64,000 nucleotides of DNA from WTFY01 sp965203725 (GCA_965203725.1 CBDBDH010000002.1:558001-622000), one strand, 5' to 3'. Numbered from the stretch's first letter, positions 43,069 through 53,505 are shown. Translations and numbers: made by a program. The notes: generated from the sequence alone by a model not told the origin.

Positions 43069-43821
43069 ATGGCATGGAACATCCGCATCCGGGAACCTTT
43101 TGCACGCCCGATGTCGCGCGTGCGGATGGTCCTGGTCGTCCTGGCCGCGACGGCCATCGCCTTCTGGCTGGGTACGATCAGTACGAGCCTGCCGTTTCTG
43201 GAGGATATGGCGGGGTCGGAGGTCTCGGACATGAACGAGACGATCCGTCAGCTGGAGAAGTCGAACGGCAGGCTCAAGAACGAGGTGGCCCTGGCCAAAC
43301 GCAACGCGGAAGCCGAGCTGGTCGTCGTGCAGGAGATGAAAACCATGATGCGCGAAAAGGATGCCGAGATGCTGCAGTTGACCCAGGAGCTTCAATTTTA
43401 TCGTACACTCTACTCGCCCGATGCGGACCATACCGCGGTGCAACTGAAAGCATTCCGGTTGTACGCAGGTGCGGGCGAAGGACAGTTTGACTACCGCCTG
43501 GTGCTGACCGGCGTGCCCGGAAAAAAAGACAAGGTTTCCGGTGTGATCGGGCTGAGCGTGGCAGGGGAGCAGCAGGGGGTTGCAAAAGAGCTCGTGTTCG
43601 AGGCTGCCCGCAGGGCAAATCGGGACAAAGCGCTGAGATTTTCTTTCCGCTACTTTCAGGAGATTTCAGGCAGCCTGTCCCTGCCTGAGGATTTCCAGCC
43701 GAGCGGCATCCAGGTGGCGCTGCTTCGCGATGGCCGCAAAAACAAGCCGGTCGTCACAAGCTACCACTGGGATGAGGTCTATGGGCAGAATGAATTCCAC
43801 CCGGTGCAGTTGGAGGAGTAA
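43069..43821 (+). CDS. Single-pass membrane protein with coiled coil (DUF6776-like)
   Basis: 250 residues. One membrane helix (about 19-38, MVLVVLAATAIAFWLG), a coiled coil over about 50-115 rich in Glu, Lys and Leu heptads, and a C-terminal beta-rich domain. This architecture and its place between argC and bactofilin match proteins annotated DUF6776. Location beside a bactofilin suggests a role in cell shape or scaffolding, but that is inference. Confidence 0.75.
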   Translation: MAWNIRIREPFARPMSRVRMVLVVLAATAIAFWLGTISTSLPFLEDMAGSEVSDMNETIRQLEKSNGRLKNEVALAKRNAEAELVVVQEMKTMMREKDAEMLQLTQELQFYRTLYSPDADHTAVQLKAFRLYAGAGEGQFDYRLVLTGVPGKKDKVSGVIGLSVAGEQQGVAKELVFEAARRANRDKALRFSFRYFQEISGSLSLPEDFQPSGIQVALLRDGRKNKPVVTSYHWDEVYGQNEFHPVQLEE

Positions 43822-43823
43822 GT

Positions 43824-44204
43824 ATGGTATTTAGGAAAAAAGTCAAGGCGGTCCAGATCGACACGCTTGTCGGCCCGATGTCCAAGGTGGTCGGCGATGT
43901 TTTTTACGGCGGCGGCCTGCAGGTCGAAGGCACGATCGAGGGCAACGTCCTGGCCAAGTGCGAGGACAAGTGCGTGCTGGTGATCAGCGAGATGGGGGTG
44001 GTCGAAGGGGAGATCCGCGGTACCTTCATCATCATCGACGGCACCGTGCACGGGGACATCTACGCCAGCGAAGGCATCGAACTGAAGTCCGGAGCCAGGA
44101 TCAACGGCGACATCTACTACGCCTCGCTGGGCATGACCGTGGGCGCCGAGGTGAACGGGAAGCTGGTCTGCCAGCCCTCCCCCAACCCTCCGGACACCCT
44201 GTAG
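43824..44204 (+). CDS. Bactofilin
   Basis: 126 residues. The central right-handed beta-helix of repeating hydrophobic hexads (GLQVEGTIEGNV, EIRGTFIIIDGTVHGDI, ARINGDIYYA) defines the family. Bactofilins polymerise into cytoskeletal filaments that anchor wall enzymes. An M23 peptidase, a frequent bactofilin partner, is encoded nearby at 45948-47306. The start is two bases after the previous stop. Confidence 0.95.
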   Translation: MVFRKKVKAVQIDTLVGPMSKVVGDVFYGGGLQVEGTIEGNVLAKCEDKCVLVISEMGVVEGEIRGTFIIIDGTVHGDIYASEGIELKSGARINGDIYYASLGMTVGAEVNGKLVCQPSPNPPDTL

Positions 44205-44299
44205 GCAGCTACTTTGGGGATATTGGGGATATTGACTACCAAATGAAGGTCTAGTAGTTAATAATCAGTAGATTACAGTCCTTGGACCGGAGTACAGTC

Positions 44300-44656
44300 A
44301 TGGCCGCAACACAAACCGCACCGCCTCCATCGTTGGTATTTACGGATGCCGCTGCCAACAAGGTCAAGCAGCTCATCCAGGAAGAAGACAACCAGGACCT
44401 CAAGCTGCGCGTGTTCGTCAGCGGCGGCGGATGCTCCGGGTTCCAGTACGGATTCACTTTCGACGAGAACCTCCAGGACGGCGACACCTCGGTCGAGAAC
44501 GGCGGCATCACCCTGCTGGTCGACCCCATGAGCTTCCAGTACCTGATGGGCGCGGAAATCGACTACACGGAAGGCCTGGAAGGAGCCCAGTTCGTCATCC
44601 GGAACCCCAATGCGCAGACCACCTGCGGCTGCGGTTCCTCGTTCTCCCCGGGCTGA
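44300..44656 (+). CDS. erpA: Iron-sulfur cluster insertion protein ErpA
   Basis: 118 residues from ATG 44300 with GGAG nine bases upstream. An A-type Fe-S carrier. The three conserved Cys are in GGGCSGFQYG and TTCGCGSSF. It delivers clusters to enzymes such as IspG/IspH. A strong intrinsic terminator follows. The 95-base gap upstream holds a doubled GGGGATATT word at about 44215-44233. Confidence 0.96.
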   Translation: MAATQTAPPPSLVFTDAAANKVKQLIQEEDNQDLKLRVFVSGGGCSGFQYGFTFDENLQDGDTSVENGGITLLVDPMSFQYLMGAEIDYTEGLEGAQFVIRNPNAQTTCGCGSSFSPG

Positions 44657-44679
44657 CAGCCGACTCAACCACGGTCATG

Positions 44680-44706
44680 AAAGGCGCCCGCGAGGCGCCT
44701 TTTTTG
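44680..44706 (+). terminator. Intrinsic terminator after erpA
   Basis: AAGGCGCC-CGCGA-GGCGCCTT hairpin followed by a run of Ts (to 44706). It ends the argC-erpA side, and its A-rich left flank could also serve the convergent anmK gene. Confidence 0.9.
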
Positions 44707-44751
44707 TTGCCGCCAGCGTTGCACCGTGCGGGCCGTCCCGCCCGCAACACC

Positions 44752-45870
44752 TCATCTGGGCCGGTGCACCTCGCCGAGGACCACCGCCCGGCGGGCCCCG
44801 GTGACGCTCGGCAGGTTGCCGGGCTTGCCGTCCACAGCCCGCTTGGCAAGCCAGGCGAATGCCATGGCCTCCAGCCACTTCGAAGGCACCCCGTGCGCAT
44901 CGGTGCACTCCACGATCACGCCCGCCATCGCGTCTTCCAGACGCGAGACCAGGCAGGGATTGCGGCTTCCTCCGCCGCACAGCAGGACCCGTGCGAGCGT
45001 GGATGTTCGGGGATGGGCCTGCACGGCCCGTGCCACGGAGCGCACCGTGAGTTCCACCAGGCTCGCCTGCACGTCCGCCTCCGGGACGGGCTCGCCGTGC
45101 CGGGCCAGCACAGCCTGCAGCCAGGCGAGGTTGAACGTCTCGCGCCCGGTGGATTTGGGAGGCGGGCGTTCGAAATAGGGGTCTTCGAGCATGCGCTCGA
45201 GCAGGGCCCGGTTCACGGCACCGCTTTTTGCCCACTCGCCGTCGCGGTCGAAATCAAGCCCCCGGCAGTGCCGGACCCAGGCGTCCGACAGGGTGTTCGC
45301 AGGCCCGGTGTCAAAGCCCGTGACGTCGAGGGAAGTGTCCGACGGCAGGAAGGTGAGGTTGGCGATGCCGCCCAGGTTCAGCACGGCCCGGTTTTCGCGT
45401 CGGCTGCGAAACACCCGGGCATGGTAGGCGCAGGCGAGCGGGGCGCCCTGGCCGCCCGCATCGAGGTCCGCCTGGCGGAAATTGCCGACGGTCGGGATGC
45501 CCGCGAGGCGCGCGATCTCCCCGGCATCGCCGAGCTGGATCGAGACCGGCGGCGTGCCCCCGGGGTCGTGGAACACCGTTTGCCCGTGGCTGCCCACGGC
45601 CTGCACCTCGTCGGCGCGCACCGAGGCCTTTTCAAGCAGGCCCTGGATGGCCTGCACCGAGGCTGTCACCAGCTGCCGGTCGAGGGTGGCGGTGTCCTGG
45701 GGCCAGGCATTGATCGAAATGATGCGGTGGATCGCGCTTTTCAGTTCCGCATCGAGCGGCTGGCTGAAGTGTTCCACCAGGCGGGGACCCGGCGCTGAGA
45801 AGTCCATCAGCACGGCGTCGATGGCATCCACGCTGGTGCCGGACATCAGCCCGATGAAGAGTCTGGCCAT
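44752..45870 (-). CDS. anmK: Anhydro-N-acetylmuramic acid kinase
   Basis: 372 residues. It recycles murein sugar by hydrolysing and phosphorylating anhydroMurNAc. Motifs of the ASKHA kinase fold: IGLMSGTSVDAIDAVL, VGSHGQTVFHDP, NLGGIANLTFLP, GFDTGPANTLSDAW and VLLCGGGSRN. It lies just downstream of the M23 peptidase gene on the same strand, linking wall cleavage and recycling. Confidence 0.97.
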   Translation of the reverse strand: MARLFIGLMSGTSVDAIDAVLMDFSAPGPRLVEHFSQPLDAELKSAIHRIISINAWPQDTATLDRQLVTASVQAIQGLLEKASVRADEVQAVGSHGQTVFHDPGGTPPVSIQLGDAGEIARLAGIPTVGNFRQADLDAGGQGAPLACAYHARVFRSRRENRAVLNLGGIANLTFLPSDTSLDVTGFDTGPANTLSDAWVRHCRGLDFDRDGEWAKSGAVNRALLERMLEDPYFERPPPKSTGRETFNLAWLQAVLARHGEPVPEADVQASLVELTVRSVARAVQAHPRTSTLARVLLCGGGSRNPCLVSRLEDAMAGVIVECTDAHGVPSKWLEAMAFAWLAKRAVDGKPGNLPSVTGARRAVVLGEVHRPR

Positions 45871-45947
45871 GTTCTGTACGTACTGTTCCTCGTCGAGGGG
45901 TCGGTACAGTGTGCTACATGCGGAGCGATTCTGGAAATGTGGCGGGC

Positions 45948-47306
45948 CTACAGGTCCTGCAGGGCCAGGCGGTTCTGCGCGTAGGCGTCGAACTGGCGGG
46001 CGGGCGCCCGGGCCGTGGCCAGGAAGCGGTCCATCTCGGCCTTCGGCAGGGACTTGATCTGCGGCAGCTTGACCTTCAGCGGGTTGCGGTGCACGCCGTT
46101 GACGCGGAACTCGTAATGCAGGTGCGGGCCGGTGGACAGCCCCGTGCTGCCCACGTAGCCGATCGTCTGGCCCTGGCGCACCGTGCGACCGGTGCCGGTG
46201 CCGCGGGCGTACCTGGACATGTGCGCATACAGGGTCGTGTAGATGTTGCCGTGCCTGAGCACGATCACCTTTCCGTACTGGCCCTTGGTGCCCCGGTAGA
46301 TGACCCGCCCGGCCCCCGTGGCCTTGATCGGCGTGCCGGTCGGTGCGGCGTAGTCGATGCCCTTGTGCGCGCGAACGACGTTCAGGATGGGATGGCGCCT
46401 TCTCGGGTTGAAGTGGGAACTGATCCGGGCCAGCTCGACCGGGGTGCGCAGGAAGGTCTTGTGCAGGCTCTTGCCATCAAGCGTGTAGTAATCGGCATGC
46501 CCGCTTTCATCGGTGTAGCGGTAGGCCCGGTAGGTCACCCCCTTGTTGACGAACTCGGCGGCGGCGATTTCACCGTCCCCCACTTCCTCGCCGTCGAGCA
46601 GGAGTTTTTCGTACAGGACGGAAAAGCGGTCGCCGACGCGAAGGTCATGCGCAAAATCGATGTCCCAGCGGAAGATGTGCACCAGCTCCAGGATCAGGGC
46701 GTCGGTCATCCCGGCGCGGTGCCCCGCCAGGTACAGCGAGGAGTCGATGTTGCCGCTGGCAAACTGCAGGATCTTGTCCAGCGGGCGCTGCAGGGTCTGC
46801 GCCACGAAGGCATCGCCGTCGCGAAGATACACCAGCGAACTCGCCGGGCCCTGCACCAGCTCCAGGCGCTCCAGGCGCCGATCGCGTACCGTGAAAATCA
46901 GCTTCTGTCCCGGGTGGATTCTCTCAAGCGCGCGGCGGTTCTTGCGTGGTTCCAGGATGCGGATCAGGTCGGGATAGATGTCCAGCCGGGCGAAGATCGC
47001 CGAGAGCGTGTCGCCCGGTCTCACCACGACGCTCGTGCCCGGCACAGGCTTTGCGGCCGTGGCCACCTCCTGGGTCTCGAAGGCCACCGGGTCGTGGTTG
47101 GGGTCGGTCAGCTCGCGCGCTGAGGGCGGCTCCAGGGGCAGGGGGATCTCCTGCATGCCGGTATCGGCCGGGTCTGCACCGCCCGGGGTGGACTGGCCCG
47201 ACGGGGTGATGAATATCGCAGCCGCAATCAGCATGCCGGCCGCCAGCGCCGTGGCCAGGGGAATCAGGGGGAAGCTGTCTTCCGGTCTTTCTCGGGAAGG
47301 TCGCAT
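45948..47306 (-). CDS. M23 family murein DD-endopeptidase (MepM-like)
   Basis: 452 residues. An N-terminal signal anchor (about 13-32), a LysM/OapA-like segment with VVRPGDTLSAIFARL (about 95-145) and a C-terminal LytM domain. Zinc ligands are in HKGIDYAAP and HLHYEF, so the peptidase should be active. It cleaves peptidoglycan cross-links in the periplasm. It is divergent from tyrS. Confidence 0.94.
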   Translation of the reverse strand: MRPSRERPEDSFPLIPLATALAAGMLIAAAIFITPSGQSTPGGADPADTGMQEIPLPLEPPSARELTDPNHDPVAFETQEVATAAKPVPGTSVVVRPGDTLSAIFARLDIYPDLIRILEPRKNRRALERIHPGQKLIFTVRDRRLERLELVQGPASSLVYLRDGDAFVAQTLQRPLDKILQFASGNIDSSLYLAGHRAGMTDALILELVHIFRWDIDFAHDLRVGDRFSVLYEKLLLDGEEVGDGEIAAAEFVNKGVTYRAYRYTDESGHADYYTLDGKSLHKTFLRTPVELARISSHFNPRRRHPILNVVRAHKGIDYAAPTGTPIKATGAGRVIYRGTKGQYGKVIVLRHGNIYTTLYAHMSRYARGTGTGRTVRQGQTIGYVGSTGLSTGPHLHYEFRVNGVHRNPLKVKLPQIKSLPKAEMDRFLATARAPARQFDAYAQNRLALQDL

Positions 47307-47475
47307 ACTTTAAGATGGGCCTTCGGCCATGGGCACAATGTTCAAAAGACTACTCTCATTTTCCTGCATATGCTGACGTCCCTGTTCTCCCAGAGCTTGG
47401 CAGAATTTAACAAAATCGCCACGCCATTGAAAGCAAGGGCCGGCGTCCTTGCCGGGGCCGGTGGGCCCGGATCGC

Positions 47476-48675
47476 ATGGCTGACGGGGCCTCCATGGAGG
47501 ATCTGGTCCGCGGCGCGGAGGAAGTGATCGTCGCCGGGGAGCTGGAGTCCAGGCTGGCTGCGGGCAAGCCGCTGCGGGTGAAGGCGGGCTTTGATCCGAC
47601 GGCCCCGGACCTGCATCTCGGGCACACCGTGCTCCTCAACAAGCTGCGCCAGTTCCAGCAGGCCGGCCACGAGATCATTTTCCTGATCGGCGACTTCACC
47701 GGCATGATCGGCGACCCGACCGGGCGCAACACCATGCGCAAGCCGATGACGCGAGAGCAGGTGCAGGAGAATGCCGAGACCTACCGCAGGCAGGTGTTCA
47801 GGATCCTCGATCCCGACAGCACGCGCATCGAGTTCAACTCCACCTGGATGGACCGGCGCAGTGCCACGGACCTGGTCCGGCTGGCATCCCAGTACACCGT
47901 GGCGCGCATGCTGGAGCGCAACGATTTCCAGCAGCGCTACGCGTCGGGGCAGGGCATCGCCATCCACGAGCTGCTGTACCCGCTGGTGCAGGGCTATGAC
48001 TCGGTGGTCCTGGAAGCGGACCTGGAACTCGGCGGCACCGACCAGAAATTCAACCTGCTGGTGGGGCGTGAACTGCAGAAGGAACACGGCCAGGCGCCCC
48101 AGGTGGTCATGACGATGCCGATCCTGGAAGGCGTGACCCAGGGCCCGGAGAAGATGTCGAAGTCGCTGGACAACTACATCGGCATCACCGAGGCGCCGAA
48201 CGAGATTTTCGGCAAGCTCATGAGCATCGACGATGAGAAGATGTGGCGTTACTTCGAGCTGCTGAGCTTTCGCCCGGTGCAGGAGATCGACTCACTCAGG
48301 GAGGCGGTCCGCCAAGGGAAGAACCCGAGAGACGTCAAGTACGAACTGGCGCTCGAGATCACCGCGCGCTTTCATGACGGCAAGGCCGCCGAGGCCGCCA
48401 AGGCGGACTTCATCCGGCGTTTCCAGAAAAGCGCCATCCCCGAGGAGGTCGCGGAGAAGAGCATCGACTGCGGAGGTGATGCGATGCCGATCCCCAATCT
48501 CCTGAAAGAGGCCGGCCTGGTCAGCAGTACTTCGGATGCCATGCGCATGATCCGCCAGGGTGCGGTGAGGATCGATGGCGCCAAGGTGGAGGACATCGAG
48601 CTGCGCTTGTCGGCCGGCACCTCGGGCATCTTCCAGGTCGGCAAGCGCAAGTTTTTGAAAATCCGCCTGACCTAA
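47476..48675 (+). CDS. tyrS: Tyrosyl-tRNA synthetase
   Basis: 399 residues from ATG 47476. Class I motifs are HLGH in PDLHLGHTVLL and KMSKS in PEKMSKSLDN. The C-terminal S4-like RNA-binding domain covers the last ~65 residues. The form (FDPTAPDLHLGH, VMTMPILEG) matches the TyrZ-like group common in this class. Length is normal. Confidence 0.97.
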   Translation: MADGASMEDLVRGAEEVIVAGELESRLAAGKPLRVKAGFDPTAPDLHLGHTVLLNKLRQFQQAGHEIIFLIGDFTGMIGDPTGRNTMRKPMTREQVQENAETYRRQVFRILDPDSTRIEFNSTWMDRRSATDLVRLASQYTVARMLERNDFQQRYASGQGIAIHELLYPLVQGYDSVVLEADLELGGTDQKFNLLVGRELQKEHGQAPQVVMTMPILEGVTQGPEKMSKSLDNYIGITEAPNEIFGKLMSIDDEKMWRYFELLSFRPVQEIDSLREAVRQGKNPRDVKYELALEITARFHDGKAAEAAKADFIRRFQKSAIPEEVAEKSIDCGGDAMPIPNLLKEAGLVSSTSDAMRMIRQGAVRIDGAKVEDIELRLSAGTSGIFQVGKRKFLKIRLT

Positions 48676-48687
48676 AGCGGGTCGGGG

Positions 48688-48705
48688 CCGGGAGGCCTTT
48701 CCCGG
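48688..48705. terminator. Hairpin between converging tyrS and HAD gene
   Basis: CCGGGA-GGCCTT-TCCCGG, a perfect 6-bp stem within the 34-base gap between convergent genes. No clear T-run follows, so strength is doubtful. Confidence 0.4.
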
Positions 48706-48709
48706 GTGC

Positions 48710-49375
48710 CTATTCCAGGGCCAGCAGTTCGGCCAGGCTCTTGATCTCGTGGTCGGCCTTGTACGGAAGGTGCTCCGGGGTACGCCCGTAGCGGTTGATC
48801 CAGACCGAGGTGAACCCGTAGGAGGCCGCACCCGCGATATCCCAGGAATTGGAGGACACGAAGCAGATCTTGTTGCGCGCGCGCGCCAGCTGTTCCTCGA
48901 CGAATTCATACACCGCGGGCGAAGGCTTGTAGGTCCGGATCAACTCGGTCGAGTACACCCCGTCCAGCACGTCGCTGATGCCGGCATGCCTGAGCGTGGA
49001 GTTCAGTTTCTGGGGGGTGCCGTTGGACAGTACGGCGGTCTGCATGCCGTCGTTCTTCAGCGAGGTCAGCACGTCCTTGACGTCCGGGTAGCAGGTCAGC
49101 TCCGAGTGGGCCTTGAGGATCTTTTTCTTGATGCCTTCATCGCGGACCCCGTACACCTCGCAGGCGAAGTCCAGCGCGTACTTCTGGATCCGGTCGTAAC
49201 TGGTGTACTGGTTCATCAGGCTCAGCTGGGAGGAGTACTGCAGCCGCTTGGAGCGCCACAGCTTGTAGATGATCAGGGCATTCTCCCCCAGTTCATCCCG
49301 GTATTTCTCAAACGGCAGATAGGTGTCGAGCAAGGCACCGTAGGCGTTGAAGACATAGGTTTTGATCTTGTTCAT
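48710..49375 (-). CDS. Haloacid dehalogenase type II-like protein with Asn at the nucleophile position
   Basis: 221 residues from ATG 49375 (MNKIKTYVFNAYGALL). It matches (S)-2-haloacid dehalogenases along its length, with VLSNGTPQKLN (motif II), TYKPSPAVYEF (motif III Lys) and VSSNSWDIAGAASYGF. But residue 10, the nucleophilic Asp in active enzymes (FDAYGT), is Asn here, read from an AAC codon. Without deamidation the protein would lack hydrolase activity. The frame is open upstream to 50038, which is not homologous. Confidence 0.85.
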   Translation of the reverse strand: MNKIKTYVFNAYGALLDTYLPFEKYRDELGENALIIYKLWRSKRLQYSSQLSLMNQYTSYDRIQKYALDFACEVYGVRDEGIKKKILKAHSELTCYPDVKDVLTSLKNDGMQTAVLSNGTPQKLNSTLRHAGISDVLDGVYSTELIRTYKPSPAVYEFVEEQLARARNKICFVSSNSWDIAGAASYGFTSVWINRYGRTPEHLPYKADHEIKSLAELLALE

Positions 49376-49507
49376 AGCGTCCGTGATCCGGGGTCCTGTC
49401 CAATCTTGCCAGAATTCGCGCCCCGGCGTGGACAAGCCGGGGTCTGGAGTGTATGCCGTCGCGTATGGTACTGGAAAGGCGCCTGCGTTTGAATGCCTGT
49501 ATGATGA

Positions 49508-49717
49508 GGGTCGCTGCAGGGCACGGACGAGAAGAACAGAAAGGCCCGGACCTACCATGCGTGTGTGGCCTGCGGTTATCGGGATCATGCGCATCACAAT
49601 GCCGCATTGAACATACTGGCCTTCGGGAATGGGGCCACTGGACGTGGAGGTGGCGGGGTTGCCCGGCCTGGGAAGCGTCAAACGGGTAGTGAACCTCCTG
49701 TGGATTTTGCTACATGA
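49508..49717 (+). pseudogene. tnpB: C-terminal remnant of an IS200/IS605-type TnpB
   Basis: The frame opens after a TGA at 49505 and runs 69 codons to TGA 49715-49717. It reads TDEKNRKARTYHACVACG, then YRDHAHHNAALNILAFG. This is the end of TnpB: the second CxxC of the zinc ribbon, the RuvC-III Asp/His-Asn-Ala-A segment and a Gly-rich tail ending KRQTGSEPP. The first CxxC and all upstream RuvC and helical domains are gone, so it cannot act as a nuclease. Confidence 0.75.
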
Positions 49718-49931
49718 TTTCCAAATCGAATTTTGATTGGGGTATGATCCCCTATCCGATCGGGTTATGCAGGGTATGTTGCATGATGGATTGCCCTCGA
49801 ATTCATGGCCCGCACGCATGAGACGATGACCACGGCGCTCACAGATCTTTCTAACCAGGCTATCCTGCACAACCGGTGGCGGGTCCTGCCGCTCGCTACG
49901 ATGACGATTCTCGCATTGACGGCCCCCCTGC

Positions 49932-49946
49932 GGGGGGGGGGGGGGG
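49932..49946 (+). repeat. Fifteen-G homopolymer upstream of the amine oxidase gene
   Basis: Fifteen consecutive Gs, immediately followed by an ATG at 49947 and preceded by CCCCCCTGC. Tracts of this length slip during replication. It lies 67 bases upstream of the amine oxidase start, so it may change promoter spacing or leader structure. It could also be a sequencing or assembly length error. Confidence 0.85.
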
Positions 49947-50003
49947 ATGAACGGTCCGTTCATCGAACCCCTGGCCAAGGACGCGGTTTCGCGAACCGCC
50001 TGA
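49947..50003 (+). other. 18-codon mini-ORF directly after the poly-G tract
   Basis: ATG 49947 begins MNGPFIEPLAKDAVSRTA and stops at TGA 50001-50003, nine bases before the amine oxidase start. The G-run itself could act as a Shine-Dalgarno-like stretch. It might be a leader peptide. There is no independent support. Confidence 0.25.
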
Positions 50004-50012
50004 GCCAGTGCC

Positions 50013-51377
50013 ATGAAACCGGGAAAGGTCGTTGTCATCGGTGCAGGCGCAGCTGGCCTTAGCGCGGCCTATACCCTGAAGAAGCGCGGCGTCGATGTCA
50101 TTGTGCTCGAGGCCGGTGACCAGATCGGCGGGCGCATGGGCGGTGCCAGGGTGGACGGTTTTTCGGTGGACAATGGTGCCGACTTCTTTCCAGGTTCATA
50201 TGACGTCGCCTTTCGCCTGTGCAAGGAACTGGGGATGCCGTTGAAGCGCATCGGGATGAACATTGGCTGGCACAGGAACGGCCGGTGGGCCGTGACGAAG
50301 GCGGGCCGCTCCATAGACGCCGTTCTCAGTAATGCGGTGGCGGCCGGACCCCTGGGAGTCGCATCGCCGTCGGGATTTCTTGCGTTGATGAAGTTGGTCA
50401 AGGGTTTCAGGGATGATGCGCAGTACCTGAATTACGCCAGCGACCACAGGATCGCCGAACTCGACGGGGAAGAGACCTATGGCGACTACCTTGATAGGCT
50501 TCGCGTACCCCGCTCTCTCAGGCTGACGCTGGAAGGATTTCTGGGACTGACGATGGGTCACGTCGAACAATTCGGCGCGACGTGGATTCGGGCATTTCTG
50601 GGGGAAGTGCTGATGAAGCCCAACGAACTCTACGCGCCGGAGGGGGGCTGCAGTGCGGTGTCATACAGGCTGGCCGCGGAACTTGGAGACGCCGTTCGCG
50701 TCTCCACGCCCGTCAGGCGCGTCACCATTCATGACGGGGCTGCCACCGGTGTGGTCACGGATGACGCGAGGATTGATGCGGACGCGGTGATCTGCGCCAC
50801 GCAGGCCACGAAGGCACTGGACCTCATGCCCGACCTCACATCCAGGGTTCGCCATGCTCTCGGCAAGGTCACCTACTCGCGCGGAATCCGGGTGGTGATC
50901 GGCCTCGAGCACCGGGCGCTGCCCGCCGGCTGGCATGTCGCCCTGTATCCCGAGGACGATACCCCTTCCCTGCTGGACCGAAGCATAAACCTGCCTGCCT
51001 GTGTGCCGCTGGGCAAGAGCACGCTGGATCTTTGGGTAGGCCGAGACCGCGCGGAAGAACTGCTCCCGCTGGACGATGAAGAAATCAAGCGCGAGCTGCT
51101 TCGCGATGCGCGGCGAAATCCGCCTCCTGGCTCCCGGCTCCCCGGCGACGACGAAGGACTGTTTTTCCGTGTCTACCGCTGGTACGAGGCAGTGTGCATG
51201 TGCAAACCCGGCATGCTCAGCGCGATCGTGGAAATGCGCCGCCAGCTTCCCGAAGACACAAAGAACCTCTTTCTGGCGGGCGATTACATGAGGTCGCCCA
51301 TCGTGAACGGCGCCCTGGCAAGCGGCATCGACGCAGGAAACGAGGCTGCGGATATGCTTGCGTCCCGCCCTGTGTGA
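50013..51377 (+). CDS. FAD-dependent amine oxidase/protoporphyrinogen oxidase-like protein
   Basis: 454 residues. The N-terminal dinucleotide fold VVVIGAGAAGLSAAYTLKKRG and VIVLEAGDQIGGRMGG bind FAD. The C-terminal FLAGDYMRSPIVNGALASGIDAG completes the FAD site. The middle is variable. The group includes PPOX, phytoene desaturase and monoamine oxidase-like flavoproteins, and I cannot assign a substrate. HemJ is already encoded in this window, so a heme role is not needed. It lies between the poly-G tract and the rrn promoter. Confidence 0.85.
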   Translation: MKPGKVVVIGAGAAGLSAAYTLKKRGVDVIVLEAGDQIGGRMGGARVDGFSVDNGADFFPGSYDVAFRLCKELGMPLKRIGMNIGWHRNGRWAVTKAGRSIDAVLSNAVAAGPLGVASPSGFLALMKLVKGFRDDAQYLNYASDHRIAELDGEETYGDYLDRLRVPRSLRLTLEGFLGLTMGHVEQFGATWIRAFLGEVLMKPNELYAPEGGCSAVSYRLAAELGDAVRVSTPVRRVTIHDGAATGVVTDDARIDADAVICATQATKALDLMPDLTSRVRHALGKVTYSRGIRVVIGLEHRALPAGWHVALYPEDDTPSLLDRSINLPACVPLGKSTLDLWVGRDRAEELLPLDDEEIKRELLRDARRNPPPGSRLPGDDEGLFFRVYRWYEAVCMCKPGMLSAIVEMRRQLPEDTKNLFLAGDYMRSPIVNGALASGIDAGNEAADMLASRPV

Positions 51378-51441
51378 AGGCCAGTGCGACCGGGGCGGTG
51401 CAGCGTTGGCCATTTCGCCCGGGCGTTTCCCATACATTCGC

Positions 51442-51469
51442 TTGACCTGAGCCCCAAGGCGCCTATAAT
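51442..51469 (+). promoter_or_regulatory. rrn promoter P1
   Basis: TTGACC (-35, 51442-51447), 16-bp spacer and TATAAT (-10, 51464-51469). A GC-rich discriminator (GCACGCCGC) follows, the pattern linked to ppGpp/DksA control of rRNA promoters. It lies about 290 bases upstream of 16S. Confidence 0.75.
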
Positions 51470-51538
51470 GCACGCCGCACCGCCCCCGGATGTATGAAAA
51501 TGGACCCGGCGGAGGGGCTTCTGGAATTTGCCTTGGTT

Positions 51539-51568
51539 TTGACACAAACCGGTAGAAAGGCATACACT
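51539..51568 (+). promoter_or_regulatory. Possible rrn promoter P2
   Basis: TTGACA at 51539-51544 and TACACT at 51563-51568 with an 18-bp spacer, about 75 bases downstream of P1. It lies ahead of the boxA signal, as P2 does in tandem rrn promoters. Confidence 0.5.
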
Positions 51569-51599
51569 GGATTTTCGCTCGCGGCATCTTGCCGGAGTG

Positions 51600-51640
51600 G
51601 CTCTTTTACAAATTGGAATCGAGATGACTTGTGTGGGCGC
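51600..51640 (+). promoter_or_regulatory. rrn leader antitermination signal (boxA and boxC-like)
   Basis: GCTCTTTTACAAATTGG at 51600-51615 closely resembles the boxA consensus TGCTCTTTAACA. TTGTGTGGGCGCT near 51629-51641 matches the boxC-like element. These load the Nus factor complex for rRNA transcription. Confidence 0.8.
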
Positions 51641-51757
51641 TCTGTAGGCGCCTTACTTTAGTAAGGGTGATAACCATTCAGATGAGAAGGGTCTCAGGAC
51701 GGGCAACTGTCCGACGGACCCGACGACCGGTTTGCGGTCTCGTACCGCAACCATTTT

Positions 51758-53305
<1,548 letters not shown>

Positions 53306-53505
53306 TAGAGAGCTGTTATCACTTCGCCCGCAGAACGCCCACACAAGTCAATCTAGATAGCCAGGCATACGCAGGAACATGGTTCCTCCAAGGCGTATGC
53401 CTCATTTTTGATGCATGCAGGATCGGCCCTGGAGCCGGCTCACGTGAGCGTCTGCAGGAGCCAAGGTCCAGGTGCGCTTGGCAGGGTAGGGATACACGGG
53501 ATTCT

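Larger units (their letters stand above)
49376..50012. other. 637-bp region with transposon remnant and poly-G tract
   Basis: Between divergently placed HAD and amine oxidase genes. It contains the TnpB tail (49508-49717), possible element-end hairpins at 49720-49770, the poly-G tract (49932-49946) and an 18-codon mini-ORF. No full gene is visible. Confidence 0.7.
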
